Source: Acephala macrosclerotiorum (taxonomy: Eukaryota > Ascomycota > Leotiomycetes > Helotiales > Mollisiaceae). From it: 64,000 nucleotides of DNA. The stretch covers positions 1-64,000 of the forward strand of contig MU119432.1 in assembly GCA_014904845.1 (NCBI GenBank). The letters run 5' to 3'. Below the pieces are notes generated by a model, which did not search any database, had not been told where the DNA came from, and saw nothing but the letters and a program-made list of their open reading frames with translations. Every line of letters begins with the position of its first letter. Position 1 is the stretch's first letter. Position numbers and translations under genes: made by a program. Below, in pieces: positions 46,277-58,414 of the stretch.

Positions 46277-48848
46277 GAGAAAAGGTACACGCTTGTGTTG
46301 CCCGCGGCGTGTGAGCTCTCTTCTTAGCCATCGAGGGCATTTTGCTCTGTAACGAGAGGTGGGTCTAATCTGGGGAGAGCGTGTCAACGAAGGGCTTGTG
46401 TACAGGAGTGAGATATATACTCGGCTAGAAAGAATATTCGAGATTTACAAGTCTACTTTCGGGCCATCATGTCCTCCCCGAGACCTAATTATGTTGGAGA
46501 CATACATTTGGTGCCTCTTAAAGCCAGAATCAGTTATAAAGGCCGGAATTGGAGTTGGATCGTTCGACGCATTCTGATCATTTGAAGAGTTGCCCGTTAC
46601 AAAAACCAAAGACGAGGAGGGCCAGATTCTGAACTGGTGCTTTACAACCTTAGTTTCTGGCATCGCGGCTGGAATAAGAGCAACGGCTGAATTGGCCTTA
46701 GATTGAAGGGCAAAAAAAAGGCTCTAAAGGACGCCTAGAATCGAGCGAAAATCCGAATCAACTAAAAGCAAGAACTGCTGCCTGGCCAAAAATGACGGTC
46801 GAGATATATCGGAGACAGGGGTCTGTGGCGAGGCGTACAGAGGCCAGAAATGGAGCAACGTTCGGGTCCTGTCTATTTATAACCCGAAGCACGCGGGAAT
46901 ACTCTAAATAATATATATTAATATTAAAATAATTTTTTATTATTTATACGGAATTAAATTTCCAACTTAAAATTAGAAAAATAAGCGCCCCGAAGTTCTT
47001 TGTAAAATCTGTTTCAATTTGTATTACCGCGCTAGCCCAATTCGGAAAACCAGAATCGAGCGGGAAACTTTTAACATTCAACGGCAACGTTTTTTTGAAC
47101 TGGGGATTATAAGACTAGTAGAAATCTATTATTCTTTGCGCTGGCTCGTGCTGGGAAACGGGAGAGAATTGCGAAGCCTGGTAGACTTCTACTGGTCTAT
47201 GTACACTCAGTAGAAATCTGCTGGCCTCTGTCATCCTTTTCCATCTTAAGAACTGACGCAAGAGCAGCTCTGCATTGCTTTGTTTAATAGGATAGGGGTT
47301 GAGGTTCTAAGGGGGCGAAATCGTGTCACCGACAGTGACCAAGTCCGTTGTTGATGGCTATGGGATTCTTGCCTTACAGTAGCAAAAACGATTCTTCTTC
47401 AGAGGAAGAAAATTCAATTTTATCGTTCTTGCCAAACCAACAGCACAACACCAGATATCTATCTGAACAAGACATACCCATTAAATCCCAAGTATGCCAA
47501 TCGCGCTGCATATCCGTCCACCTAGACCATATCATGCCTATACCCCGTACTCGGTAAGCAACTGGATTCACTCCCGAATTTCATGCGCTGGGAATGCACT
47601 TGGGCATAGGTCGATGGCAGTGTGGACGTTCACACTGTCTGCCATGGAATTGCTGACCAAATCAGCGTTCCAGTAGGCAGAATCTCTCTTCAGCATAATG
47701 GAGAATAGAGTTACCTTGGATGCAGAGACTCTTCTGAAGAATCTTCCTACTGAGCCGCTTGCTGAAGGGCAGTGGCTATCGGTGTCGTTCATAGTTGAAG
47801 ATGAGTAAGTAGGGGATGGCCAAGACAAGTAGTATGGCAAGCCTGGTCCGGGTCTGTAGTAGTTATGAGTTAGGGAAATGCTTAATGAGACATCTCTTTC
47901 ATTAATAAACAAATTTGTTCCAAATAGAGCGTCAGAGGTATTTTTGATCGGTGTTCTCATTTGCCCATCCTCAGCCTAGTCCCTCTCTGGTTAGACAAGG
48001 TGTCAGATCGAGAAAATGAGCTCGATTGGAAGTCTAAGGGGGGGGGCAGCACAGGGCCATATATAGACATGTTGAGGGGGTTCCAACTCCCCACTTTGCG
48101 GTCGTATCAGCCAACTGACAAAAGACTTGATTGATCTTGGCAATCATATGCGACAACCAAGCAACTGATCTTCCACAATTGCGATATACCCCGTAGCTCC
48201 TACGCCTTTATTTCTGAAATTCGGCGTGTGAGGTTTTAGGGAGGCATTGTTACTGCGGGTACTTGGACTCGGACGAAGGGGTTCTTGGGATATCCTAGAG
48301 GGAAGGGGAGTCAGCATATGAAGTTCTATATGCAGAGGCGGATGGGAAATTATAGACTAGTAATTTCACTTGGAATAAGCCATCCCTTCTATTCGAAGGT
48401 TAACTTCTCAGCCTAAGAGTGAGGAGAATCAAAAGTCCATTGCCCGAAGGATGTTGTTGGTGGAGAAGCTGGACGGCGGTTGCGGGGAGGTTGGAGGCAG
48501 TTTCTGGATGAGGTTGAATGCCATTTGTGGAGAAGATGAATATCGTTTATAGAGCGGTTGGATGCCGCTTGTAGAGAAGTCGAACATCATCCAGACGAGA
48601 AGGCCGGATTTTGAAGTGGACCGTGCGACGATGTGCGTCTGGCGTACCAGCTAGAATAGGGGAGCACGGTCGGAATTGGAGCCAACGTTTAGATTGAATT
48701 ACAAAAATGGCTAGAAACCCCGCTGAAATCTAGCTAAAATCTGATCAAATGAGAGGCCAAAAGTGAAGCAAAGAAAGGCCCAACTAGGATGTCAGAATTG
48801 GAGAAAGACCCGAAATCGGAGGCAGATTTACCTTAAACCGAATTGTGT
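46277..48848. other. Intergenic region with decayed fragments
   Basis: No convincing gene in 2.6 kb. A + frame at 46359-46577 (YTRLERIFEIYKSTFGPSCP) and a minus frame at 47960-47568 (130 codons, Ser-rich) are open but unrecognised. A small AT patch lies at 46905-46975. The stretch 48430-48600 repeats loosely a phrase like ggatgccgcttgtagagaag (variants near 48510, 48545 and 48575), a diverged short repeat. Confidence 0.35.
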
Positions 48849-50173
48849 CTAACCGAGATCCCGTGCCAAATCCCATCCCTGCCAAAATCCCACTTTTACT
48901 TAAATAATAAAACTTAAATATCTTAACCAATTTTTAATAAAATTGTTTGAAACTTGAAACCTGAAATAAACATATTTAAATTCTTCATAATATATTACAT
49001 TCTTTTTATTACATAAATATTTAAACTATATATAATAATTTTAAATATTTAAAATATAATATAATTATTATAATATAAATCATTGATTTTACATAATAAG
49101 TGAAAGTAAAAATAAAAATACAAATATATATAAACTAAAATATATATTTTATTAAACAAAACCTTTTTAAACTAATTATTTAAAGTTTTTAATTAACGTT
49201 TTTATTATAATATATATAAAATTTAAATAAAAATTTGAAAAATTATATTTTTAGAATTTATTATATATTAAATTAATTTTTAATATATATAGCAATTAAA
49301 TACTTATATAGCTTTTATAAATATAATAATAATTAAAATATATATATTATATAACCATATATAATATATTTAATATATTATATTAAATTAATAAATAAAT
49401 ATTTTATTCGTCGAAATATTAATAATATATTATTAAAATTTTCGCATTATATATATTAAAGATTTGTAATAATAAATTATTTTTAAATATTAAAAAATAT
49501 TAATTAATTTTAAAAATTTTAAAAATTCAATTTTATTTATATATAAAATATAAAGGAATTTTTTTTTACGTATTAAAAAAAAAGTATAATATAAAATTTG
49601 ATTTAATTCAAATTTTTCAATTAAATAATTTTGAAAATATATAAATTATTTAAAAAACTATATAATTTTATATATAATTATATAATAATATTAACGCTTA
49701 GAATTCTTCTTTTATGTGTAATATAATATAATAATATAAAAACTTTATTTTATATATAATATTTAAAACGTTATATATATATTTATATTATTTTAATAAA
49801 ATTTGAAAATTTAAATATTCAAATTATAATATTTTATTCAATTTAAATATAAACAAATATATATTTAATTCAAATAATAATAAAATAGCTAAAAAATTAT
49901 ATAAACTTCATATTATTTTTATTTATATTTATTTGCATTATATATTATTTATTAAATACAATATTAATATTTAAATCTAAAATTTATTATATTTTAATTT
50001 TATTATATAAAGTTCTATTTTTTGGTTTTTTTATGATTTTATTATATTAATAATAAAATTATTTTTAAACTGTTTTTTAACTGTATTATTAATTATTTTG
50101 TAATTAATTATTAAAGGTTTTGCGCAAAGTGGGATTTTGGTAGGGATGGGATTTCAAGCGGGATCTCGGTTAG
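48849..50173. mobile_element. Degraded Tc1/mariner-like TIR element, AT-rich
   Basis: Ends form inverted repeats of about 48 bases: left CTAACCGAGATCCCG..., and the right end is the complement ending CTCGGTTAG at 50173, with a few mismatches. TA dinucleotides at symmetrical positions (48850-48851 and 50171-50172) suit a TA target duplication. The interior (about 48900-50110) is A/T with no frame, so the transposase gene, if there was one, has been erased, presumably by RIP. The 1325-base length matches an autonomous Tc1/mariner element. Confidence 0.85.
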
Positions 50174-50319
50174 TCACGTGGTTACAAACCAGCTTCTCGC
50201 AAACAAGTCCATTTAGCAAGATCAATTTCATCAAATTACTCAACTAAAACACAAGCAAATCTGGTCCTAAGATCGTCTATGGATAGCCTAGATTGGGAGG
50301 TATCGTTCAATACCAATTG

Positions 50320-51630
50320 ATTGTAGTAGCGGCGACGACGAAAAAGCAAAGGCGACCCAGAGCTTTGGAGGCCAACCGCAAACTGCTGGGCTATACAAGC
50401 CCAAACGACTAATTTCAACCCCCGCGGACGAGCTAGATGACGAACCTGCGATATCCGCTGCTGATCAGATTACTGACGGAACAGGGTCGATAAATGATGA
50501 CGGCGGAGACCAGAGAGTTGATGATAGAGCTCTCGTCGTCACAGATGAACTCCACAGAACACCATCCTGTCGGTCTCGGAATACAGCGGCCAAAGCTGCA
50601 CAACCCAAAATCAGAAGAGATATCTTGTCGTCGGGTTATGCATCTCCCTACAATTGTAGGTGGCACTGTCAGCCCTTCTGCTGCTCGCAATGAAGGTATA
50701 GATGACTGTTTGCAAAGGCTTCCAGATGAACGTACAGAAGAAGTTGAAGGGAAGGATCAGCCCCCGACACCAGCTATCGTTAATGATCTGGACGCCATCC
50801 CGTCGATATGAGTGAGCACAATACAGAGAAGCCCCCGTGCCTACTCCACCACGGGCTGGCAAGATGGAGGCCTTGTCTGCCCTATCTGCCACGACTTTGA
50901 ACAAGTTCCAGAGGATTGCAGGCACGCAAATTCTCGCAACTCTATAATACTACCTTTGTGCACAGAGATGTTCGCCTTCGAATAAGCAACCCGAAGCCAC
51001 ACCCCAACCCACAAATCTCTTAGACACGAGTACAGAAGGACAACTACTGAAGTACAACTTCAATATGAGGACATGAGAACTTCGAATGAACACTTTACTA
51101 AACTCCCTCGACGATTATACTTTGCAAAAATAGCTGGACTATACATCAAGACATTAGGATGGAGGCCAGAGAAACATAACGGCGGAGATGCTTCAAACAA
51201 ATCTTTATGCAATATCTTTGTCGACTTTCTTCTTCCGCAGCTGCAGCTGGAAGGCGGTACGCGTGAAAAGGCTAAGAATAGATTTGAGAACTGGAGACAG
51301 ATATGACGGGCGTGTATAAAACCAGTTGAATCTTTTGGTGTGGGCATTTGCTCCTATGACCTCAAGATCCGTGGAATGAGAAGTGAGCCATCGTTCGACC
51401 CTTTCCTTCAGCTATACATCGTTTGCTAATCTTGGGCGATCATAGCTTGCGAGAGCTGACAGCTCCCCAAGAGGATGCCCTTGTAGCATATTTGAATTTT
51501 CCAGGCCCTGTTTATAGACCAATATCAAGAACCTCTCATCCCTCGTCTCGGGCCTGATCGAGGATCTGTACCTGCCGAAGCGGGCGCTAATGCTTGAAAT
51601 ATTGTCTGAAAACTAGATCAAATCTGGAAA
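50320..51630 (+). pseudogene. Decayed multi-exon gene of unknown function
   Basis: A frame without Met runs from about 50325 to 50695 (SSGDDEKAKATQSFGG, ISTPADELDDEPAISAADQ), low-complexity and acidic. A later frame reads PTPPRAGKMEALSALSATTL, then 51073-51306 gives IKTLGWRPEKHNGGDASNKS and LLPQLQLEGGTREKAKNRF. Further pieces (DQYQEPLIPRLGPDRG) appear to 51600 between stops. The fragments lie in order on one strand, as exons of a gene with stops and shifts. No family is recognised. Confidence 0.4.
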
Positions 51631-52108
51631 GCTGGCAATTCGATCGTTGTAAGAGCTATTTGACTACTCTGATGTCAATTACGCCACTTATTTGACGGAC
51701 GGAGCTCTCTGAGATTGACAGTAACGCTTCATTCACCACATCTCCTAGTAAACCTTGGAAACACGGTCGGCAGTACTGCGAACCTGCCTACCATGATCCG
51801 GGTATTATATCATGCACAGATTATCTTTTATCTCCGACAAATGGGAAAGAGATGGATCAGTTTGGAAAACATTTTTTCTTCTTAGCATTTAGAATAGCAT
51901 TAAATTACATCCCTGGAGCAGATTTTCCAAAACCTGTATCATTTTTGATTATTTCTCTTATGCTGAGTCCGACTAAGATGTGAGCCCAAGAGAAGGATCA
52001 AACACCTAAGCCTCAGTTGATAAGATAACCGAGCCAAAACGGCCCAGGTTTACGCGTCCAACTACTCCGTCCTCTCCTTGATCCTGCCCTAAGTATCCTC
52101 AAGCTCCT

Positions 52109-52741
52109 TCAATTCTCCGCCCTGATGGGCCAGTTCCACCTCTCTAACACAAACGCGACTCTCTCATGAAGGTTAGTCACGTCGCGGGGCAATACTTCAT
52201 AATTCAAACCCCAATCCTCAAGACAGCTGCAGAAGAGCTGATGAAACCCAATCCAATCCTCCCTACTTTCTGGCATTAACCTCACTCCATCATCCGCCAG
52301 CCAGTCAGCCCCAGCCTCACATACAATAACCACAGACTTCCTCATCCTCTCCCGCAATTCTAACCACTCTGTCGATTTAATCAGGTTACTTTCTGCGTCT
52401 TTACTGACGTATTTTCGAGCGTAGACGATAGGATCGACTCCAGATCGATCAGAGACGAACCATTCTCCTTGTCCTGACACAGCACGCTCGGCACTCAGTT
52501 GAGCCTGCAAGATGAGTCGCTGCAAGGCCAAAGCTCGAGCAGGTGATGATTTGATGTCATTGGCGGTGAAATTGTGTTGCTGCAGAACAGTCCTTGCGAC
52601 TTCTGTGATAATTTTAGGGCGGTCAATGCGATAGCCATTGGCGCCTTTGAAATGATTCTCGAGGGCTTTAACAAGTGTTGTCTTGCCGGTGCTTTGGGCA
52701 CCCACGATATAGATATCTCGAGGCTTAATAGGGGAAGTCAT
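52109..52741 (-). CDS. P-loop NTPase of the NadR/Ttd14 type (AAA_28-like)
   Basis: 210 residues from ATG 52741 (MTSPIKPRDIYIVGAQSTGK); a longer frame runs upstream to 52918, but its extra 59 residues look non-conserved. Walker A is GAQSTGKT at residues 14-21. FVSDRSGVDPIVYARKYV probably holds the lid/Walker-B-like acidic residue, and VIVCEAGADWLADDGVR follows, an arrangement known in fungal NadR-like kinases and Ttd14-type proteins. The C-terminus ends VLPRDVTNLHERVAFVLERW, also usual for the family. Substrate unknown; a nucleotide or nicotinamide-riboside-kinase-like reaction is only an analogy. It is divergent from the RdRP gene with 213 bases between the starts, so the two share a promoter region. 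Confidence 0.82.
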   Translation of the reverse strand: MTSPIKPRDIYIVGAQSTGKTTLVKALENHFKGANGYRIDRPKIITEVARTVLQQHNFTANDIKSSPARALALQRLILQAQLSAERAVSGQGEWFVSDRSGVDPIVYARKYVSKDAESNLIKSTEWLELRERMRKSVVIVCEAGADWLADDGVRLMPESREDWIGFHQLFCSCLEDWGLNYEVLPRDVTNLHERVAFVLERWNWPIRAEN

Positions 52742-52954
52742 CCTAGGTCCCATTAGAATAACGTTGAGTATGCAATGGCACTCTAGCTTCCCAATTATCA
52801 GAGGCAAGGACGACGAGTTGGACGCTGACTGGGCCTCCAAAGGTTGCGTGTCATACGATGCCTCCGGCTGACGGTTGAGAACACTTGCGTAATCGTGTCG
52901 GCAAAGAAAAAGCAACATCGCTTTCCCCTCCTCGCCATCTCATTCAAAATCATC
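52742..52954. promoter_or_regulatory. Shared divergent promoter region
   Basis: 213 bases between the start codons of the NTPase (minus) and RdRP-helicase (plus) genes. No transcription-factor motif is evident; it is inferred from layout only. Confidence 0.45.
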
Positions 52955-55900
52955 ATGTCGAAAACTAATGTCAGAGCATTTCAACATGTGTTGCAAGATT
53001 CCATCCTGCTGGAGGACCAATCGTGGTCATACCACGTTCCAAACCTGCCCCGTCCATCTACACTCAATTCCCAACAGCTAATGAAATCAATCACCTTGGT
53101 ATCAAACAGCGTAAAGCAGCAAATCGTGCTCAGATTGCAAGTCAGCTCTTTAAACCGAGCCATCTCCGGACACCCCCTCGATCGTTTTATCAACATCTCG
53201 TTTATAGACTTTCGTCTGCGAGTCCCTCCTCCCCTAACAGCTGCCGGCGAGCAGGGTTCCGACACGAAGCCAGCAACTGCGAGAGAGTCCGCCGACTACA
53301 TTGTCAAATTCCTTCGTTCTGGAGTCACACTAAATGATGTCCACTACAACTTTTACGGTCACAGCAACAGCCAATTGAAGTCGCGAACATGCATTCTGTT
53401 TGCGGCACCCAAACCAGACATCTCAAAAATGGTCGAAGGCCTGGGTGATTTCACCAAGATGAAGACCGTAGCAAAGAAGTCAAAACGCATTGGACTTCTA
53501 TTTTCCGTCGCTCAGATGGCCGCTATAGTGGACCCGAATCGCTGCGAAGACATCCAAGACATAGAGACAAATGACTATATTTTCACTGACGGCTGCGGCT
53601 TGATATCTCCTCACCTTGCGCACGAACTTTCTCGAAAGGTAGGGATCGCATTTAGGAATGTCCGATACACACCTTCGGTGTTCCAGATCCGGTATCGAGG
53701 GTACAAAGGAGTGGTAATGCTAGATCCGAGTATGAGCGGTAAGACCTTGGTAAAGTTTAGGAAGTCGATGAAGAAGTTCAGCGGAGGGAGTGACTGTTCT
53801 TTCTCCGTGGTTGACTACTCGAAGGTATTTCTCTCCACTTTAGTCATTACTGTCAGTGGTGGTTTGCGATTTTGACTTCATCCCACTGGATCTAGCCGTA
53901 CGGGTTTGGCTATCTGAATGATGAGATAGTCCTCCTGCTGCACGCTCTTGGAATCCAAGCAACCGCCCTTCTCCAAAAACAAGCAGAACACTTTCAATTT
54001 CTCGCCAGCGCTGCCCATGATCCGCGTACGGGGTTCCGTTTCCTTACCTACACGAACAATCCCGAGCTTGCAGAAAAGGTCTTGATGGACTCGATAGAGT
54101 CAGTCCAGCCCACTATAACCAAGCTCGTCAATGCAGAATACGATAGGATGCTCAATAAGAGAGACGAGCAAAGATGCCGGATCCTGATTCCCAAGTCAAG
54201 ATTGCTCTTCGGGATCTGTGATGCGTGGGATGTGCTGAAGGAGGGAGAGTGCGCAGTCAAGATTACCATGGATGGGGATGGACAGCCTCGGGCTCTTAAA
54301 GGGATGGAAATACTGGTTACGAGAAACCCATGTCTACACCCGGGAGATTTGCAGAAGTTTAAGGTGGTGGAGAGAGACGAGCTAGCGCATCTAGTTGACT
54401 GCATTGTGTTCCCGACACGTGGAAGGCGACCGGCTGCCGACTTGATGTCCGGTGGAGACTTAGATGGTGACACTTGTAAGTGTTCCACACCTGAAAGTTA
54501 TATCCTAAGGTTTGAAGCGATTAATTCTGCGTTGATAGTCTTTGTGTGCTGGGATAGCGATTTGGTACCAGACAGACTCTCACAACCAGCACAGTATCCT
54601 GGGGCTAAAGAACCGGTGATGTTTAAGGCAATAACCGACGACGATCGACTTGAATACTTTGCCAGATACACAAATGCCTCGTTAGGTAGAGTCAAAAATC
54701 TCTTCCTCGACTGGGCAAGGCTAAAGGGTCCTATGAGCGCGGAGTGTCAACAGCTCAACCGCCTGTTCTCCACGTGCGTGGATGGCAATCGTATTAAAGT
54801 TCCATCTATACTCGAGAGTCCTCCTCAGCCTCCTCCAAATGCCCCACCATTTATCCTCGACATACTGCACGACGCAGCAAAGGGTTTGGTCCAGGCTCGT
54901 CAGGATAGCAATCACAACTACGATGGATACAGCTTTGATGCGATGGAGCTTCTACTGAGCCGTGACGACGTGGCTATGTCTGAATTTGAGTTGGTCAAGT
55001 TGACATATCGATGGTGTCAGAAGAACAATACTGCCCTCATGGATTTTATGCACCTTTTCGATGTCAATCTCCTGGCTGCCGAAGAGAAGGCCTGGACTTT
55101 GAATCAGCTGCCACCATCGGCTGAAGTTCCTAGTTTGATCATGAATGCGCTATGTCGATCCAACCTCATCCAAGATTCCGAATTATGCCCTTTTAAGCTC
55201 GACTATCCCGGATTACGGTGGAAACGCATTTATGATTCCTCTCAAGACCGACTCGCCACATTCCTTGACACAACTGCCAGGGCACTTGAGCTATTCCACC
55301 GCAAACTTATTGTGATTCGAGTGGATTACCGCCTGACTTTGGCAATCTATGTGCCACAGAAGATTGAGCGACGCCAAGAGTGTCAGGTTGATGACCGGGT
55401 CCGCCTCTTTGCCTTTCCACACTCCCAAGATGGCCAGACTTCGCACCGGTTGAACATGCCGACCAAGATGAATTATCGCCTCTACTGCGACGGTAACGTC
55501 TTCCAGCTATTCGAACGTGCACGAAGCAATTCGTGGATATACATCGTCAAGAGCCCCTCCGATGACAGCGGGTATCGAAGTCAAGAAACTATAAGTGGCT
55601 GGAGGAAAGGTCGACAGGGCACAATTGACAGTGGGCTGAATTACGACTGCAGGGCAAGCATTGCTCTGGATAAGTTCAGCAGAGGTTTGCAGAGACATAT
55701 TGGACGAGTCAATAGGAGTGGTGTTTTGGGTGCCGTGAGCTCAAATCTGGACAGGGCCTATTGTATGGACATTTGGCTGACAACACGCTAGGAAATCTAT
55801 GTCATCAGCAACAGGGACGTCAAGTCGATGCAAAACCTCGATCTCTGGCTGGAATTTATTGATACGAACGAGGTAATGCCCCTATTCGAGCGAGAGGCGA

Positions 55901-58414
55901 AGGAATACAGCATCCCCAAGCTGCGTGACGTCGACTGGTCTAAGGAGCCCGAATATCTCATTCAGATCGTCAAAGAGAAGGAATTTTCCGTCTTCATGTC
56001 CCTGCAATCCGAAAAGAAATATATCCATGTATTTGGCTGGCTGTTGGAAAGGGGCGAGAAGGGGTTGCTGCTGCAATGCTTCAAATATCTCCTGACGCAG
56101 CTCGGGAAACGCCAACCCGGTTCCGACCAGACACCCATTAAGTTGCAGTCAATGTTAGACTTCCTCCAAGAGGCGCCTTTTTTGTCAGCCACCTTCGCTC
56201 GGATGGAAACCTGGGCCGCACTACCTCCAGACGTGTATGAACTGCTTCAAAGATCTGGGCCCAAGATTCTGCAAGCTCATATTCTTTCTGCAAATGAGAT
56301 GCAAGAATTTGTTGTAGAACCCTTCAAAGCTATATTATCTCAGATACAATCCATGTCACTGACTGACTTTGCCGGGTTGGTAGAGCTCATATCCTTGACA
56401 GTTCGATCTGCAGACATAGCTCTTGACCTCCTCCTAGAATGCCTGGAGCCGGTGACCACGAGAATCCTTCCTAGAATCCCAGCATTAACCCAGCATTTTG
56501 TCAAGAATCTCATGGGAATAGCTTTGGATCACATTGACGAGGCAGCTCAGCCGCAGAACCCCAGGAAGGAGCTGCTGGATTTGAAACTTTCACGTGCTTC
56601 AGGAGGCTACCCCGTAGTTGAGAGTCGACTCAGGATTGATGCTCCTATAAATACGCTCGCATCTTCGGATCATGTGCGCTTGACAGCAGCCAGCCTCCCC
56701 ATCAACACTGCCACAACACAGTTATACTCGATGGATGCACTCGTCGAGTCCTCTCAAGCAGGTTTGGCAACATTCCGTTGCTTTCATCCACTACCACAGT
56801 TTGTCGAACAGTGTTCCTGGGAGCTTCGTAATTGTGGCTCCTTCGTGACCACAAAGACTATGTTTGATGCGATTCACAATCTTGCCACACAGTTACAAGG
56901 TTGCTGCGGCATTTCGGATCAAATTCTAGGAACGTACCCAGATGTCCCCAGTGATTTCAATATGCTGCCGACAGGGTATGTTGCTAAGAAAAACCTAAAC
57001 GCGAGCCAGAATGCAGCAGTCGACGCATGTCTCTCATATCCATTGACGTGCTTGTGGGGTCCACCTGGAACAGGCAAAACTTATACCATTGTGGAGATCA
57101 TCAAACAACTTCAATCATCTCCGGAAAATAGGAGAATACTCGTAACGGCGCCCACTCATAACGCTGTCGACAACGTCATGAGGAAGTACATGGCAGATAC
57201 TAAAACAGGAGGACGCCCCGACACAGCCCACTCCATTGCTCTTCGTGTCTCGACGGATGTGAGTTTTAATCCACCCCACCACATACAGACTTCTAATTCA
57301 TCTTTAGGTTCGAAAAGTAGCAGAAGATCTAAAAAGGTATACCTGTGACGCAATGGCAGGGAAAGAGATTTACACCAGCCACGTTGCCTTGAACAAGGCT
57401 CGGGATCAGATCAAAAAGTGTCGTCTCATCTTCACAACCTGTATTGGAGCTGGTCTCGGACTTCTCCGTTCGGAACTTTTCGACACCGTTATCATTGATG
57501 AGGCTTCCCAACAAACCGAGGCCGCTTCTCTTGTCCCTCTCGTCAAGGGTTGTCAGAAAGCCATCTTGGTTGGTGACCATGTCCAGCTCGGAGCCACTGT
57601 TCAGAAACATGCCGTACTGGAGCAGTTTGATATTTCTCTCTTTGAAAGGTTGTACACGCAACAGAAATCGACAGATTCAAACCCCAAAGATGGCAGCACA
57701 AGGAGCTCCAGTCCGATTGCCAAAGTGATGTTGGATACCCAGTACCGCATGCACGAGTCTGTCTGTAGGTTCAGCTCCGACGAGTTCTATGGAAGTAAGC
57801 TCCGTACTGGCGTTTCAAACAACGCTAGGCCTCTACCTGCATCCAATTTTCCATGGCCGTCAGCTGTAAGTACAACCGGTGGGCAAGCGGTTGCTTCTGG
57901 CGAAAAACAGCAAAGAATGATATTCGTGGAGTGCTCGATGCTAGAAGACCTTGGACGCAAATCTAAAAGCAACGAGGGACAGGTGAAAATCTGCCTTGAA
58001 GTCTGCAAGATGTTCTGCACAGAAGCAACAGAAGGTAGCAAAATGCCAAAACTTCCAGCAATACAAACACCCAAACAGCCATTCATCGTCGTCCTCACAC
58101 CTTACAGCCGCCAAGTCGAGCTCTTGAAGAGCAAGCTGTCTCACTTCCCCAATGTGGAAGTCTCCAGCATCGATGGGTTCCAGGGTCGTGAAGCAGACAT
58201 CGTTGTCTTTGTAACTGTGCGTTGCAATACCCACCACGAGATAGGCTTTCTAAAAGATCTCCGGCGGATGAATGTTGCGTTGACGCGGGCCCGGGCTGCA
58301 GTGATCATCATTGGACATCGGACAACACTCACGATGGGGACCGCGGATCCCGAGAGTACGGCGGTTTGGAAAAGACTTTTGGATGCGCTTGTGGAGATTA
58401 AGATTGAGCGCTAG
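52955..58414 (+). CDS. RNA-dependent RNA polymerase fused to SF1 (UPF1-like) helicase
   Basis: Five exons: 52955-53824, 53896-54475, 54539-55734, 55792-57258 and 57308-58414, with introns of 71, 63, 57 and 49 bases, all GT-AG. They join into one frame of about 1739 residues. The RdRP part shows NFYGHSNSQLKSRTCILFA, DYIFTDGCGLISP, FQIRYRGYKGVV and the catalytic DLDGD at residues 478-482 (GGDLDGDTFFVCWD, completed by intron 2). Intron 3 (GTGAGC...CTGAC...CTAG) removes the only stop, TAG 55789, between the domains. The helicase part has GPPGTGKT (about 1305), TAPTHNAVDNV, DEAS (about 1435), GDHVQLG, QYRMH, DGFQGREADIV and NVALTRAR, a full SF1 set. Expected to make dsRNA from aberrant transcripts in quelling or meiotic silencing. 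The sequence before the RdRP core (about 130 residues) is short for a Sad-1-type enzyme. Confidence 0.9.
55735..55791 (+). other. Intron joining RdRP and helicase domains
   Basis: 57 bases, phase 0: donor GTGAGC at 55735, branch CTGAC at 55777-55781, acceptor CTAG ending at 55791. It contains the TAG that otherwise ends the RdRP frame. Removal gives ...SGVLGA-EIYVISNRD.... Confidence 0.85.

Noticed and set aside
47568..47960. 130-codon minus ORF as a secreted effector
   Set aside because: No signal peptide at the start (MRTPIKNTSDALFG), no cysteine pattern, and it lies among decayed fragments.
55789..55791. TAG as a premature stop (or RIP-made CAG-to-TAG) ending the RdRP gene
   Set aside because: It is the last three bases of a canonical 57-base phase-0 intron with donor, branch site and acceptor, so it need not be translated.
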